DNA from: Bifidobacterium breve
GTDB taxonomy: Bacteria > Actinomycetota > Actinomycetes > Nanopelagicales > Nanopelagicaceae
Direction of reading: 5' to 3'
DNA: 15,537 bases
NCBI GenBank assembly: GCA_945869505.1
Contig: CAMBOZ010000024.1
Location: forward strand, 1-15,537
The stretch's first letter is position 1. Each line of letters begins with the position of its first letter. Shown here one piece after another: positions 1 through 7,748 of the stretch. The position numbers were made by a program, and so were the translations under genes. Below the pieces are notes generated by a model that saw only the letters and a program-made list of their open reading frames with translations, had not been told where the DNA came from and searched no databases.

Positions 1-33
1 ATCGCAAAACCCTGAATTAACAGTGTTTTACGC

Positions 34-50
34 ATACTTCATTGAAGTAT
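34..50. repeat. 8-bp perfect inverted repeat in the rRNA leader
   Basis: ATACTTCA, one central T, then TGAAGTAT: two perfectly complementary 8-base arms. As RNA it could fold as a six-pair stem with a five-base loop; as DNA it is a symmetric site. It lies in an AT-rich part of the leader, probably just ahead of mature 16S rRNA, where processing stems are expected. Its function is unknown. Confidence 0.6.
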
Positions 51-73
51 TTATTTAGAAAATGGCAATTAAA

Positions 74-86
74 GCCATCTTCTGGC
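74..86 (-). other. small hairpin downstream of boxC in rRNA leader
   Basis: GCCA and TGGC flank a five-base loop, giving a four-pair GC-rich stem just after the boxC motif in transcription order. It is consistent with a structured pre-rRNA leader. The stem is too short to be sure of on its own. Confidence 0.35.
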
Positions 87-102
87 ATTGACTTATGGCA
101 CG

Positions 103-114
103 CTGTTGAGTTCT
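103..114 (-). promoter_or_regulatory. boxC-like NusA-binding element of the rRNA antitermination site
   Basis: On the minus strand this reads AGAACTCAACAG. The Mycobacterium tuberculosis rrn leader carries AGAACUCAAUAG, the boxC RNA bound by the KH domains of NusA; the match is 11 of 12 bases. It lies about 155 bases downstream of the inferred start, inside the 16S leader. A role in antitermination through NusA is inferred by homology. Confidence 0.7.
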
Positions 115-190
115 CAAGGTACGGATGCGCACTGCGTTTCGGCTTATGACCGATTTTCAGGGCAGACCGCCAAATCTAGTCCATTCACGC

Positions 191-210
191 AGGCACGGTC
201 AAACCGGCCT
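191..210 (-). other. GC-rich hairpin in rRNA leader
   Basis: The arms AGGC-CGGT and ACCG-GCCT pair around a three-base loop with one bulged base, giving eight pairs. It lies about 60 bases after the inferred rRNA transcription start. There is no T-run after it, so it is not a terminator. It could be a boxB-like element upstream of boxC or simply part of the leader fold. Confidence 0.5.
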
Positions 211-275
211 AAATGAGGGCTAGAACTGGAAGATGCTGTACGGCCTAATTCGTCCGTTCCACAGCAAGGAGCGTA

Positions 276-305
276 ACTATAGGCGCCTTGGGGTGAGGGG
301 GTCAA
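276..305 (-). promoter_or_regulatory. rRNA operon promoter
   Basis: Minus strand: -35 TTGACC (300-305), an 18-base spacer, -10 TATAGT (276-281). This is the closest match to the housekeeping sigma consensus in the window, as expected for an rrn promoter. The inferred transcription start is near 269. The upstream flank (331-395) is AT-rich, and a small hairpin (309-325) abuts the -35. Between the tyrS stop and this promoter I see no intrinsic terminator, so arg-tyrS transcripts may run into the rRNA leader. Confidence 0.75.
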
Positions 306-411
306 ATCGGCTGATCCCCGCAGCCAGTGGGATTGGTCATACTCGAAAAATAAGATGAAAATTGCAATATTTATGCGTAAAAATGAGGCAAAACGCTGGC
401 GGGAGTGGCTT

Positions 412-1701
412 TTAGATCAATTCCACAGCAGCTAGATCGCGCTTGCCTTTACGTAAAACCGCATATTTACCGCATAAAAAGTCACTTTTTTCGGGAGCAA
501 AGTCTTCGCCAGATATCTTTGCATTATTTAAATAGGCTCCGCCTTCTTTGACGATGCGTCGGGCGGCGGATTTCGAATCAACGACACCGGTTGCGGCCAA
601 CAGGTCTACCCAAGTTGGGATTGGCTCACCTTTTTTTACCGTTGTGCGAGGTAATTCGGCGAGTGCGGATGCAAGGGTTGTTTCATCTAACTCTGATAAC
701 TCTCCCTGACCAAATAGTGCGCGAGCCGCGGCTTCTACGCGATCACAAATATCGGATGAATGAACAAGAGAAGTCAGTTCGCGAGCAAGTGCACGATGCG
801 CCTCACGCAAACCTGGATTTTCGTTATGAGATATTTCAAGAGCTTCAATCTCGCTCTTTGATTTAAATGAGAAAACCTTTAAGAAGTTGATTACATCTTT
901 GTCATCGGTATTTAACCAGTACTGGAAGAATGCGTAGGGAGATGTCATCTCGGGATCGAGCCAGATCGCTCCCCCAGCTGTTTTGCCAAACTTACTGCCA
1001 TCTGCTTTTGCTAGCAGTGGAATAGTAAGTGCATGTCCGCTTCGGCTTTCAACGCGTCGAATCAAATCGAGACCAGCAACAATATTTCCCCATTGATCAG
1101 ATCCACCAAGTTGAAGTGTGCAATTGAAGCGACGATAGAGTTCTAGAAAGTCAAAAGATTGCAGAACCTGATACGAGAATTCAGTGTAAGAAATACCACC
1201 ACCCTCAAGTCGAGATGAAACGGAATCTTTCGCCAACATTTGGTTGACGCTAAAATGCTTTCCAATGTCGCGCATGAATTCGATTGCGGAAAGTGGCGCA
1301 GTCCAATCTAAATTATTAGCAACGATTGCCGCATTTCCGGTCGCATCAAAATCAAGATACTTAGAAACCTGAGCGCGAATTCGTTCTACCCACGCAGCGA
1401 CCACATCAGTTGTATTGAGCGAGCGTTCTTCACTCTTTCCGCTGGGATCCCCAATTAAACCCGTTGCTCCACCAACCAGTGCAATTGGGATATGGCCAGC
1501 TATCTGAAACCGACGCAGCACAAGAAGGACTACAAGATTTCCTACGTGAAGGCTTGGCGCAGTTGGATCAAAACCAATGTAAAGAGTCGTTGGCTTGGAT
1601 AGCGCTGTAACTAGTGCAGCCTCATCAGTAGATTGAGAAAAAAGACCACGCCATTTAAGGTCGTCAATCAGCGCTTTAGATTGTGGAGCCACAGAACTCA
1701 T
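412..1701 (-). CDS. tyrS: tyrosyl-tRNA synthetase
   Basis: Class I aminoacyl-tRNA synthetase that charges tRNA-Tyr with tyrosine in the cytoplasm. At 429 residues it has the usual bacterial length. The HIGH-type motif is HVGN at about 52-55 within DPTAPSLHVGN; the tyrosine/AMP pocket shows YQVLQSFD at about 178-185 and GGSDQWGN at about 200-207; the KMSKS-type loop is KFGKT at about 239-243. A C-terminal S4-like RNA-binding domain follows (RRIVKEGGAYLNNAKISG, about 382-399). The ATG overlaps the argH stop as ATGA, so it is probably translated by coupling, with only a weak ribosome binding site. It is the last gene before the rRNA promoter. Co-transcription with the arginine genes could place it partly under ArgR control unless argH holds an internal promoter. 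Confidence 0.97.
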   Translation of the reverse strand: MSSVAPQSKALIDDLKWRGLFSQSTDEAALVTALSKPTTLYIGFDPTAPSLHVGNLVVLLVLRRFQIAGHIPIALVGGATGLIGDPSGKSEERSLNTTDVVAAWVERIRAQVSKYLDFDATGNAAIVANNLDWTAPLSAIEFMRDIGKHFSVNQMLAKDSVSSRLEGGGISYTEFSYQVLQSFDFLELYRRFNCTLQLGGSDQWGNIVAGLDLIRRVESRSGHALTIPLLAKADGSKFGKTAGGAIWLDPEMTSPYAFFQYWLNTDDKDVINFLKVFSFKSKSEIEALEISHNENPGLREAHRALARELTSLVHSSDICDRVEAAARALFGQGELSELDETTLASALAELPRTTVKKGEPIPTWVDLLAATGVVDSKSAARRIVKEGGAYLNNAKISGEDFAPEKSDFLCGKYAVLRKGKRDLAAVELI

Positions 1702-3125
1702 TGGCCCATCATCTCGGAAAAAGCGTTGATCTGGGCGGATATTTTCACCTGAGTGGCCTTCGTTTCGGCGGCAGCATTGCTAAGTTGTTTCGCTAACGCC
1801 GCTCCCCCGGTAGCGCCGATGGTTTTGCGTGAAGCGATTGCGCCAGCCACAGTTAAGGAATTGCGAACATCAGAAGTTAGGGACGGATGAACTCCAAGGA
1901 AGTCTGAGTCACTAAGTTCGTGAAGTTGCAGCCCTTTCACTTCGCATATAGCGACACATTTACCGGCGGCTTCATGCGCTTGAGCGAATGGAACGCCGGC
2001 GCGGACTAGGAAATCTGCGACTTCGGTTGCTAAGGAGAATCCCTGTGGCGCGGCCGCTGCCATCTTTTCGCGATCAAAGGTGGTTGTTGCAACCATTCCA
2101 GTAACAGCCGGAAGAACCAATCGCAAAGTATCAATGGAATCAAAGAGCGGTTCTTTATCCTCTTGAAGATCGCGGTTGTAAGCGAATGGCAAACCTTTTA
2201 GCATTGCAAGTACGCCGGTGAGATTTCCAATTAAACGACCGGCTTTACCGCGCGCCAACTCTGCCATATCAGGATTCTTCTTCTGCGGCATAATCGATGA
2301 GCCAGTTGAGTAAGCATCAGCCACTTTCGCCCAACCAAATTCGGTCGTTGCCCAGATGCACCACTCTTCACCAATACGTGAGAGATGGACGCCGACCATT
2401 GAAATTATGAAGAGAGCTTCAGCCACAAAATCGCGATCTGAAACCCCATCAATGCTATTTGCCGAAGATCCGGTAAATCCCAGATCTTTCGCTGTTATTT
2501 CAGGAGCTAAACCCAAACCAGAACCAGCAAGTGCTCCGGAACCTAGTGGGCTAACCGATGTACGAGCCAACCAATCTGAGATGCGATCAATGTCGCGAGC
2601 AAAGGCGTGAATGTGCTTTGCTATTTCGTGGCCAAATAAAATTGGTTGCGCATGTTGCATATGGGTAAATCCAGGCGCAGGCGCGTCGCTGTATTCGCTT
2701 GCTTTGGCGATAAGCGCTTCCTGAAGAAGTGTTAGTTGATTGGCAATATCGAGCATATGATCAATTGCAAATAGTTTTAGATCAGTAGCAACTTGATCAT
2801 TGCGCGAGCGACCGGCGCGTAAAGATCCTCCTACCTCACCAATTTTCTCAGTAAGTCCGCGTTCTAGCGCGCTATGTACATCTTCGTCTCCGGCGTTAGG
2901 TTGAAATTTTCCAGATGCAACCTCTGAAATCAACTCACGTAAGCCGCCCTCGATCTTCTTTACTACCTCATCAGTTAATAAAGCTGAACTCTGCAGAACC
3001 CTTAAATGGGCCAACGATGAACGTAAGTCATATGGGGCAAGGCGCCAATCAAAATCAACGCTACGTGAAAGTGCAAAGACGGCGTCAGCTGGTGCATCAG
3101 AAAATCTTCCACCCCAGAGCGCCAT
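1698..3125 (-). CDS. argH: argininosuccinate lyase
   Basis: Splits argininosuccinate into arginine and fumarate, the last step of arginine synthesis. It belongs to the fumarase/aspartase superfamily and is 475 residues long, as usual. The N-terminal LWGGRF start, SRNDQ at 107-111, THMQHAQP at about 154-161 and the flexible loop signature GSSIMPQKKNPD at about 275-286 with the catalytic serine are all present. The ATG overlaps the argR stop by one base (TAATG) and has a good ribosome binding site (AAGGTGAG). In most actinobacteria argG lies directly before argH; here argR does instead, so the substrate must come from an argG elsewhere. Confidence 0.97.
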   Translation of the reverse strand: MALWGGRFSDAPADAVFALSRSVDFDWRLAPYDLRSSLAHLRVLQSSALLTDEVVKKIEGGLRELISEVASGKFQPNAGDEDVHSALERGLTEKIGEVGGSLRAGRSRNDQVATDLKLFAIDHMLDIANQLTLLQEALIAKASEYSDAPAPGFTHMQHAQPILFGHEIAKHIHAFARDIDRISDWLARTSVSPLGSGALAGSGLGLAPEITAKDLGFTGSSANSIDGVSDRDFVAEALFIISMVGVHLSRIGEEWCIWATTEFGWAKVADAYSTGSSIMPQKKNPDMAELARGKAGRLIGNLTGVLAMLKGLPFAYNRDLQEDKEPLFDSIDTLRLVLPAVTGMVATTTFDREKMAAAAPQGFSLATEVADFLVRAGVPFAQAHEAAGKCVAICEVKGLQLHELSDSDFLGVHPSLTSDVRNSLTVAGAIASRKTIGATGGAALAKQLSNAAAETKATQVKISAQINAFSEMMGQ

Positions 3126-3634
3126 TATTTTCTCACCTTCCGATTACTGTTGGATTTCTTTTCCGATCTACCGAATGAGAGCAATTCTTTCGCTAATTCG
3201 GCTCCGCCGTTGGACTTCTTGGATACAACTAAAACCGTGTCGTCACCAGCGATTGTGCCAATAATGCTGGAGATCCCTGAATTATCTAATGAACTGGCTA
3301 GGAACTGTGCACCGCCAGGTGGAGTGCGGACAACTGCCAAATTCCCAGAGGATTCAACTGAGAGAATTAAGTCGGAAGGCAGTGGCATTGATTTTGAAAT
3401 TGCGCCATCCGAAGAGGCGCCAATTTGGTAGATGAGTTCACCGAACTCATTACGTGATCGCACAGCACCAACTTCTTCTAAATCGCGGCTAGCCGTTGCC
3501 TGAGTAACAGCAAAGCCTGCCTTCTTTAGAAGTTTTACCAAATCAGATTGTGAATGAACCACACCTGCTTTGATCAATGAGATCGCCTTTGAACGGCGTG
3601 CGGAAACAGATGATGAGTTAAGAACTTTAGCCAC
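3125..3634 (-). CDS. argR: arginine repressor ArgR
   Basis: Arginine-sensing hexameric repressor. The N-terminal winged helix (about 12-65) includes the recognition region VTQATASRDLEE at 43-54. The C-terminal oligomerisation and arginine-binding domain (about 85-155) has the GTIAGDDT motif at 126-133, whose aspartates contact arginine in this family. The lysine/serine/arginine-rich tail (155-169) has no clear homologue I recognise. The start is GTG, eight bases inside argD, behind a strong GGAGGT ribosome binding site within the argD end. Its likely target is the ARG-box pair ahead of argC, which would make the operon autoregulated. The usual argF between argD and argR is missing. Confidence 0.95.
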   Translation of the reverse strand: MAKVLNSSSVSARRSKAISLIKAGVVHSQSDLVKLLKKAGFAVTQATASRDLEEVGAVRSRNEFGELIYQIGASSDGAISKSMPLPSDLILSVESSGNLAVVRTPPGGAQFLASSLDNSGISSIIGTIAGDDTVLVVSKKSNGGAELAKELLSFGRSEKKSNSNRKVRK

Positions 3635-4805
3635 GTTCTACCTCCTGCATACACTGGGTGAAAACAGTTATGAATCTATCAATTTGAACTTTGGATACTG
3701 TTAAAGCGGGTGCGATTCGAATCGTTTCGTCATTCGGCGCATTAACCAAGATCCCGCGATCTGACAATTTCGCGGCTAACGCCTTTGCATAGCCACCATC
3801 TAGACCGATACCCAAAAGCAAACCACGGCCTCGGACTTCGGTTACTCCCCTAATCGCACCAAGTTTAATTTTCAGACGTTTTTCAAAACTCTTAGCTGAA
3901 ACCATTAAACGATTCTTGGTGATGAATTCAATCGCAGCGAGACCAGCCGCAGCGGAGACAGGGTTACCGCCGAAAGTTGTGCCGTGTTCACCTGGTGCAA
4001 ATTGTGGACAGTTAGTACCTAATGAAATCATCGCGCCGAGAGGTAGGCCACCACCTAAACCTTTTGCCAAGGTGATTACATCAGGACGAATCTTTTCCTC
4101 TTCATATCCAAACCAGGTTCCAGTACGCCCAATTCCTGTCTGCACGCAATCAAATACCAACAGAACTCCATGTTCACTGCACAGATCTCTTAATTGTTTT
4201 AGGTATCCGAATGGAGGAACGATGACGCCTGCTTCACCCATTATTGGTTCCACAATTACCATTGCAGTTTTTTTATTCACCGCTTTGCGCATAGCTGAGA
4301 CGTCACCAAAAGTTACGTGCTTAATGTTTTTCACAAGGGGTTTAAAGGGATTACGTTTACTTGGTTGCCCAGTGAGAGAAAGCGCTCCCATAGTTCTACC
4401 GTGGAATGAACCAGTGGTGGCGACGATCTTTGTGCGTCCAGTTTTGCGCGATAACTTCAGCGCTGCTTCGTTCGCTTCCGCCCCTGAATTGCAGAAAAAT
4501 ACCCGTGCTGTGTTATCTCCAGTTAGCTCTTGCAACTTTGCCGCTAATGCGATTCCTGAGGGGTGACTGTAAAAATTACTTACGTGACCTAGGGTTGCGA
4601 TTTGTTTGGAGACAGCGCGAACAATTACAGGATGTGCGTGGCCTAATACGTTGGTTGCAATGCCCCCAAGAAAGTCCAGGTACTTCTTACCCACGGTGTC
4701 GGTTACAACCAGGCCCTTTCCAGATTTCAAAGTGATCGCCGGAACACCGTAATTACCCTGCATTACATCGCTCCAACTAGCGTTTATCGTTTTCGGTGCG
4801 CTCAT
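3627..4805 (-). CDS. argD: acetylornithine aminotransferase
   Basis: PLP-dependent class III aminotransferase that converts N-acetylglutamate semialdehyde to N-acetylornithine; 392 residues is normal. Visible are the phosphate-binding SGAEANEAALK (107-117), FHGRT (134-138), the PLP-lysine K248 in LAKGLGGGLPLGA, and TTFGGNP (276-282). Asp219, which contacts the pyridine nitrogen, is kept, but the usual DEVQTG reads DCVQTG, with Cys220 in place of glutamate. The ATG overlaps the argB stop as ATGA. Homologues may also act on succinyl-diaminopimelate in lysine synthesis, which the sequence cannot decide. Confidence 0.95.
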   Translation of the reverse strand: MSAPKTINASWSDVMQGNYGVPAITLKSGKGLVVTDTVGKKYLDFLGGIATNVLGHAHPVIVRAVSKQIATLGHVSNFYSHPSGIALAAKLQELTGDNTARVFFCNSGAEANEAALKLSRKTGRTKIVATTGSFHGRTMGALSLTGQPSKRNPFKPLVKNIKHVTFGDVSAMRKAVNKKTAMVIVEPIMGEAGVIVPPFGYLKQLRDLCSEHGVLLVFDCVQTGIGRTGTWFGYEEEKIRPDVITLAKGLGGGLPLGAMISLGTNCPQFAPGEHGTTFGGNPVSAAAGLAAIEFITKNRLMVSAKSFEKRLKIKLGAIRGVTEVRGRGLLLGIGLDGGYAKALAAKLSDRGILVNAPNDETIRIAPALTVSKVQIDRFITVFTQCMQEVERG

Positions 4806-5587
4806 TTGATCACCAACGTTCCTCCGTTATTGCCCAGCGCCGCAGCGAAGGCTGATGGATCGGTTCCATCGATAATTCTCACGGCACTTGCGCCACCTTT
4901 AATTGCATCCAAGCAAGCCTGAACTTTCGGAGCCATTCCTTGTGCGAATGTTCCTTTGATTGCATTTAATTCCGTAGCTGTAATCTCCGAAATCAATGAA
5001 GCGGTATCTGGCCAAGAACGGTAAATTCCAGGAACATCAGTCATAATGATTAAACATTGCGCATCAAGAGCACCTGCTATTGCCGCGGCTGCAAGGTCAG
5101 CATTTACGTTAAGGCCTGACTTGAAACTCTCATCTACCGCGATCGGAGAAATCACCGGTACCTGACCACCCTTGAGCGCGTTCTTAATCGCTTGTGGATT
5201 AACGGCAGTTATTACTCCGACCAATCCCAAATCAGCTGGTGTGCCATCAACTAATTGGCGCAAAGGTTCGGCAATTAGCGATTCAGAGGTTCGTCCCGAA
5301 AGTGCAACCGCATTTACCCCTGCTTTTTGTAGCGCTTTCGCAACCGCGGGTCCGACTTCACTAGCGAGAACTCGTTGAACGACTTCAAAAATTTCTGGTG
5401 TGGTGACGCGGAAACCGCCAATAAATTCTGAAGTTATCTGCTCTTCCTTTAGCGCTGCATCAATTTGCGGTCCACCACCATGGACTATCACCAACGCAAC
5501 GCCATCGTGCTGGGCGGATGCGATCGCTTTTGCAAAAGCACCGTTTTCATCTTGCATGGCATGACCGCCGAATTTAACGACTATCAC
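4802..5587 (-). CDS. argB: acetylglutamate kinase, short form
   Basis: Phosphorylates N-acetylglutamate, the second step of arginine synthesis; amino acid kinase fold, 261 residues. Active-site elements are K5 and the glycine loop in KFGGHA, HGGGPQI (36-42), R60 in GGFRVTT, N162 and D164 in NVNADLAAAA, and K221 in QGMAPKVQA. The start is GTG overlapping the argJ stop (GTGA). In-frame codons upstream reach a stop after 10 codons, so there is no room for the roughly 25-residue N-terminal helix found in arginine-inhibited, hexameric enzymes. The size matches the E. coli-type dimer. The C-terminus keeps an IIDG segment resembling that of arginine-sensitive enzymes. Confidence 0.96.
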   Translation of the reverse strand: MIVVKFGGHAMQDENGAFAKAIASAQHDGVALVIVHGGGPQIDAALKEEQITSEFIGGFRVTTPEIFEVVQRVLASEVGPAVAKALQKAGVNAVALSGRTSESLIAEPLRQLVDGTPADLGLVGVITAVNPQAIKNALKGGQVPVISPIAVDESFKSGLNVNADLAAAAIAGALDAQCLIIMTDVPGIYRSWPDTASLISEITATELNAIKGTFAQGMAPKVQACLDAIKGGASAVRIIDGTDPSAFAAALGNNGGTLVIK

Positions 5588-6726
5588 GTTGCGTACGCCG
5601 AGTTCTCGTGCACATAATCATGAGAAAGATCATTGGTAAACACCGTTGCTTGGGCACTGCCCATATTTAGGTTGATATCGATTGTGACGAGTCGATTGGT
5701 AAAGGAAACTTGGTTTCGATCAGCAAACGGTGCACTTGCTTTCGCCACTTGAACACCATTTAGGCTCACGTCGATATTTAACGGATTCAGTTGCGCTTGC
5801 GCAGTGCCAACAGCGGCAAGAACTCTGCCCCAGTTGGGATCACCACCAAATATTGCGCACTTAAGTAAATTGTTTCGAGCGCAAGCACGAGCCACTTCAA
5901 CTGCCTCTTCTTCATTTACTGCGCCAATGACGTTAATGGCGACCGTCTTTGTTGAACCTTCGGCATCGGCGATTAACTGTTGGGAAAGTGATCCACAAAC
6001 CTGCATTAGTAAATCTTCCAACTCTGTCTCGGCGGGCTCGTATCCACTCGCACCTGAACCCATTAGCAAGACCGTGTCATTGGTTGAGGTGCAGCCATCC
6101 GAATCAATTCGGTTATAGGTCCGATCGCACACTCTTTTAAATACCTCTTGCGCGTTTTCTGGAAGTACGGCATCGGTTATAATTACCGAAAGCATCGTCG
6201 CCAACGCGGGAGCTAACATTCCGGCTCCTTTAGCAACTCCGGATACTTCAAAGTTAGCGCTCTTTTGGGTGGCGATCTTGGCAACGCTATCGGTCGTCAT
6301 AATCGCCTGTGCTACATCTGTTAGAGAATCGGTTTTTAGGTTCTTTGAGATCACATCTATCCCACTAAGAATTTTCTCCATCGGAAGCAATTCACCAATT
6401 AATCCGGTTGAGCAAACGACTACTTCTCCAGAGGAAATATTCAGCAACTCACCCACGTATTCAGCTGTCTTATGGGTATCTGCAAATCCTTGAGGACCTG
6501 TGCAAGCATTAGCTCCGCCAGAATTAAGAATGGCCGCCCTAACGATTTTCTCTTTAGTGACTTGTTTACTCCAAATTACGGGAGCGGCAACAACTTGGTT
6601 AGATGTGTAAACAGCAGCGGCATCAAATTTTGGTCCGTTATTAACAACCAAAGTTAAATCAAGAGCACCTGAACTCTTAAGCCCTGCTGCACACGAGGCA
6701 GCGGTAAAGCCATTCGGTAACCTCAC
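5584..6726 (-). CDS. argJ: glutamate N-acetyltransferase / ornithine acetyltransferase
   Basis: Transfers acetyl from N-acetylornithine to glutamate, recycling the acetyl group; some members also use acetyl-CoA. At 380 residues the length is typical. The self-cleavage site is intact: KGAGMLAPALATML, with the nucleophilic Thr177 splitting the precursor into alpha and beta chains. NSGGANACTG (68-77) is also typical. The start is GTG, overlapping the argC stop by four bases (GTGA), with AAGG about ten bases upstream. No argA is seen here. Whether the enzyme is monofunctional or bifunctional cannot be told from sequence alone. Confidence 0.96.
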   Translation of the reverse strand: MRLPNGFTAASCAAGLKSSGALDLTLVVNNGPKFDAAAVYTSNQVVAAPVIWSKQVTKEKIVRAAILNSGGANACTGPQGFADTHKTAEYVGELLNISSGEVVVCSTGLIGELLPMEKILSGIDVISKNLKTDSLTDVAQAIMTTDSVAKIATQKSANFEVSGVAKGAGMLAPALATMLSVIITDAVLPENAQEVFKRVCDRTYNRIDSDGCTSTNDTVLLMGSGASGYEPAETELEDLLMQVCGSLSQQLIADAEGSTKTVAINVIGAVNEEEAVEVARACARNNLLKCAIFGGDPNWGRVLAAVGTAQAQLNPLNIDVSLNGVQVAKASAPFADRNQVSFTNRLVTIDINLNMGSAQATVFTNDLSHDYVHENSAYAT

Positions 6727-7742
6727 GCGCCGATACCTTGGCTAGTTAGCCCCAGATTCTCGGCGAAACCACAAATGATATTCGCGTTCTGAATAGCCTG
6801 CCCCGCTGCGCCTTTTACGAGATTATCGATCGCGACACTGACAATCAAGCGATTGGTGTGATCATCAACTGCAACCTGCATCGCCACAAAATTACTACCA
6901 AGGACCGAAGATGTCTTAGGCATTTGGCCTTCAGGCAACAATTGAACAAACTCTTCGCCCGAATATGCTGCTTCGTAAGTTCTTCGAACTTGATCGCTAG
7001 TGACTCCAGATTGCAATTTCATAGTGATCGTCGCCAAAATTCCACGTGGCATCGGCGCTAAAATTGGAGTAAATGAAATCTTTGAAGACTTACCCGTAGC
7101 GCGAGTGACGGCTTCTTCAATTTCCGGTGTGTGCTGGTGTATTCCCCCAAATTTATAGGAGGTGAGACTTCCCATAACCTCACTTGCGATTAGATTAATT
7201 TTTGCGCTACGTCCCGCACCTGTTGTGCCAGATGCTGCGACGACAACTACATCTTCAATATTTGCAATGTTTGCTGCCGGTGCAATTCCGAGTGCGATAG
7301 CAGTTGCATAACAGCCAGGATTTGCAACTTTCTTTGATTTTGCAATCAGAGCGCGTGCGCCAGGAAGTTCAGGAGCACCATAAGTCCAAGTTCCGGCGTG
7401 ATTTCCTCCGTAGTATTTATCCCACTTCGCGCTATCTTCTAAGCGAAAGTCCGCGCCTAAGTCGACGATCTTTGCGCCACTTTGCAAGGAAGAAATAACG
7501 CCCGCACTTTCGCCATGTGGAAGTGCTAGGAAAATCACTTCGCAACAATCAAAATCCTTGGGATTGAACGCGCTGAATGTCTTGCCGGTGTAGCTCGTCA
7601 GATGAGGGTGCACCGTAGTGATCGCTTCGCCTGCATTCGAATGTGCAGTGACTGTACATACCTCAAACTCTGGATGCATCGCCAATAGACGCAAAAGCTC
7701 TCCCCCAGCGTACCCACTGGCTCCGATAATCCCAATTTTCAT
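6723..7742 (-). CDS. argC: N-acetyl-gamma-glutamyl-phosphate reductase
   Basis: NADPH-dependent reduction of N-acetylglutamyl phosphate to the semialdehyde, the third arginine step. At 339 residues it is the usual type. It has the Rossmann motif GASGYAGGELLRLL (8-21), catalytic Cys144 in NPGCYATA and the general base His204 in HQHTPEIEE. It is first in the arg operon. There is no Shine-Dalgarno sequence; a TANNNT box sits six bases ahead of the ATG, which suggests a leaderless message. Two ARG boxes lie directly upstream. Confidence 0.97.
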   Translation of the reverse strand: MKIGIIGASGYAGGELLRLLAMHPEFEVCTVTAHSNAGEAITTVHPHLTSYTGKTFSAFNPKDFDCCEVIFLALPHGESAGVISSLQSGAKIVDLGADFRLEDSAKWDKYYGGNHAGTWTYGAPELPGARALIAKSKKVANPGCYATAIALGIAPAANIANIEDVVVVAASGTTGAGRSAKINLIASEVMGSLTSYKFGGIHQHTPEIEEAVTRATGKSSKISFTPILAPMPRGILATITMKLQSGVTSDQVRRTYEAAYSGEEFVQLLPEGQMPKTSSVLGSNFVAMQVAVDDHTNRLIVSVAIDNLVKGAAGQAIQNANIICGFAENLGLTSQGIGA

Positions 7743-7748
7743 AAATGA

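Larger units (their letters stand above)
1..269 (-). ncRNA. 16S rRNA leader (5' external transcribed part of an rrn operon)
   Basis: Read on the minus strand, this stretch follows a strong promoter and carries the string TTGAGAACTCAACAGCGTGC (98-117), which I recognise from leaders upstream of 16S genes in Streptomyces and, in variant form, Mycobacterium. No open reading frame fits. The mature 16S start is not seen, so the rRNA gene should begin a short way beyond position 1. The leader contains several small hairpins (191-210, 74-86, 34-50), as expected for antitermination and RNase III processing. The transcription start near 269 is inferred from the -10 position. Confidence 0.8.

Noticed and set aside
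309..325. Hairpin GGCTG/CAGCC between tyrS and the rRNA promoter as a tyrS terminator
   Set aside because: Only five pairs with a seven-base loop and no T-run after it on the minus strand; it runs straight into the -35 element.
3916..4566. A 216-codon open frame on the plus strand across argD
   Set aside because: It lies wholly antisense to a clear acetylornithine aminotransferase, its protein resembles no family and it has no ribosome binding site or promoter. It is a reverse-strand shadow.
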